From the NCBI GenBank assembly GCA_964195005.1, contig CAXMOO010000193.1, forward strand, positions 1 to 15,365: a stretch of DNA of 15,365 bases, in the 5' to 3' direction. The DNA comes from JAUXLW01 sp964195005 (GTDB lineage: Bacteria; Actinomycetota; Acidimicrobiia; Spongiisociales; SHLN01). Position 1 is the stretch's first letter. Each line of letters begins with the position of its first letter. The notes below the pieces were generated by a model, which made no database searches, was not told where the DNA came from, and saw only the letters and a program-made list of their open reading frames with translations. The position numbers and the translations under genes were made by a program. Positions 14,204-15,365 of the stretch are shown here, piece by piece.

Positions 14204-15365
14204 ATGGCAGTTTTTCGCCGCAAGAGCCCACAGGTCGTGGGCCGCGGCTCTGGCCGCACGGACACACCCAGTCGCAAGCAGCGACAGTCCGGCAGCCAAG
14301 CTCGAGAAACCACTCGAAGCAAAGAGTCCACCAAACAGAGAAGTAAAACAGCTCGCCCCGAGGGAGGGGCGAAAGGATCACCCCAGGGCAACGGCCGGCG
14401 CAACGCCGGAGGTGGCTCGCGCCGCAGGCACCGCCCCGAGCCGGAGATCATCACGCCGCCGGAAACGGGCCGCAAACAGATGATTGTTCGGCGACTCCCT
14501 CATCAGACTCAGATCGTGGTGTTGGAAGGTCCGGTACTGGTCGAGCACTACGTAGCCCGGTCCGACCGCGAGTCGCTCATCGGCAACGTTTACGTCGGCA
14601 AGGTGAGAAACGTGCTTCCGGGCATGGAGGCCGCCTTCGTCGATTTCGGAGAAGGCAAGAACGGTGTTCTCTACGTCGGCGACCTCCAGTTTGACAGCGA
14701 CGACTACGGGCGCGGCTCCCGGCCCAGAATCGAGAAGGCCCTTCGCAACGGGGACGATGTCATGGTGCAGGTTCTCAAAGACGCCATGGGCCACAAGGGT
14801 GCCAGGCTCACTAATGAGATCTCGCTGGCAGGGCGCTACCTGGTCCTGGTTCCTGGTGAGGAAACCCGCGGCGGTATTTCGCGCCGGCTGCCAGACGAAG
14901 AGCGAGCTCGTTTGCGGACCATCGTCAACGAGGCCCGTCCTAAGGGCTTTGGGGTCATCGTCCGCACAGCGGCACTTAATGCGACCAAAGAGGACCTCAA
15001 AAAAGATATTGACCGCCTCCAGAAGCTCTGGGAGCGAATTCAGGAGGAAGCAGGCTCAGTCTCGGCACCTGCGGCGATCCACACGGAGCCTCCGCTCGTG
15101 ATCCGGGTGATTCGCGAGCATTTCACGTCAGAGTTCCGGCGGCTCATAGTCGATGATGTGAAGACTCGAGACCAGATCGTCGAATACCTGCAGGACACCG
15201 ACCCTGATCTGGTGGACAAGGTCCAGCTTTACGAGGACAAGAAGGGAGTCTTCGATCGCTATCACGTCGAGGACCAGTTGCGGAAGGCTCTCGATCGCAA
15301 CGTTTGGCTTCCTTCGGGCGGCCACATTGTGATTGAGCCCACTGAAGCCCTCACCGTGATCGATG
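14204..15365 (+). CDS. rne: Ribonuclease E/G family protein, 5' part (runs off window)
   Basis: Endoribonuclease for mRNA decay and rRNA/tRNA processing; 387 codons are visible and the frame is open at the right edge. Residues 1 to about 90 are a basic, Arg-, Ser- and Gly-rich, probably disordered extension as in actinobacterial RNase E. The S1 region follows with GKVRNVLPGMEAAFVDFGEGK (from 132). GHKGARLTNEISLAGRYLVLVP (196-217) and the 5'-phosphate sensor pair Arg254-Thr255 in VIVRTA match E. coli R169-T170. The catalytic stretch SGGHIVIEPTEALTVID ends with Asp387, corresponding to E. coli D303, at the edge. AAGGAG (14191-14196) precedes ATG 14204 by seven bases. RNase G cannot be excluded, but the long basic N-terminus favours RNase E. 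In actinobacteria rplU, rpmA and obg usually follow. Confidence 0.95.
   Translation, partial: MAVFRRKSPQVVGRGSGRTDTPSRKQRQSGSQARETTRSKESTKQRSKTARPEGGAKGSPQGNGRRNAGGGSRRRHRPEPEIITPPETGRKQMIVRRLPHQTQIVVLEGPVLVEHYVARSDRESLIGNVYVGKVRNVLPGMEAAFVDFGEGKNGVLYVGDLQFDSDDYGRGSRPRIEKALRNGDDVMVQVLKDAMGHKGARLTNEISLAGRYLVLVPGEETRGGISRRLPDEERARLRTIVNEARPKGFGVIVRTAALNATKEDLKKDIDRLQKLWERIQEEAGSVSAPAAIHTEPPLVIRVIREHFTSEFRRLIVDDVKTRDQIVEYLQDTDPDLVDKVQLYEDKKGVFDRYHVEDQLRKALDRNVWLPSGGHIVIEPTEALTVID

Overview
The window looks like chromosomal housekeeping DNA from a GC-rich actinobacterium (Actinomycetota). The order clpP-clpX-valS-folC-ndk-mreB-mreC-mreD-PBP2-rodA-(tdk)-rne closely matches the order I know from Streptomyces, and partly Mycobacterium. 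GTG starts, strong GAGG-type ribosome sites and possible leaderless promoters fit the same group. Presence of a full mre/PBP2/RodA cluster implies a cell that uses the rod (elongasome) machinery. I cannot place it to class or genus; an Acidimicrobiia-like lineage is only a guess.

Layout. 1-1997: the 3' part of clpP (its start lies left of the window) and complete clpX, separated by a 164-bp spacer with hairpins. 1998-2278: a spacer holding a two-directional array of 7-bp repeats, a perfect 13-bp hairpin, and a possible leaderless promoter for valS. 2279-7115: valS-folC-ndk-GNAT acetyltransferase, a tight block with 4-base overlaps or a 3-base gap at each junction. 7241-12742: mreB-mreC-mreD-mrdA(PBP2)-rodA, again with a 4-base ATGA overlap at the last three junctions. 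12826-13407: tdk on the minus strand, converging with rodA. 13414-14203: about 790 bp without a convincing gene. 14204-15365: the first 387 codons of an RNase E/G gene that runs off the right edge.

How the genes work together. ClpXP is an ATP-dependent protease; ValRS, FolC, NDK and Tdk serve translation, folate and nucleotide metabolism. MreBCD, PBP2 and RodA form the lateral wall synthesis complex: MreB filaments and MreC/D organise the RodA glycosyltransferase and PBP2 transpeptidase. RNase E/G handles RNA processing and decay.

The protein-coding part is ordinary. The unusual material is between genes. A family of 7-bp tandem repeats (core GCAGTCA/GCAGTCG/GCAGGAG) occurs three times. Two nine-unit arrays lie in opposite orientation (13426-13488 on plus, 13911-13973 on minus) and bracket a 422-bp structured, apparently non-coding core with a G-quadruplex motif and a compound hairpin. 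This 548-bp unit is the best candidate here for an undescribed repeat or non-autonomous mobile element. The third copy, downstream of clpX, is a compact head-to-head version without a core.
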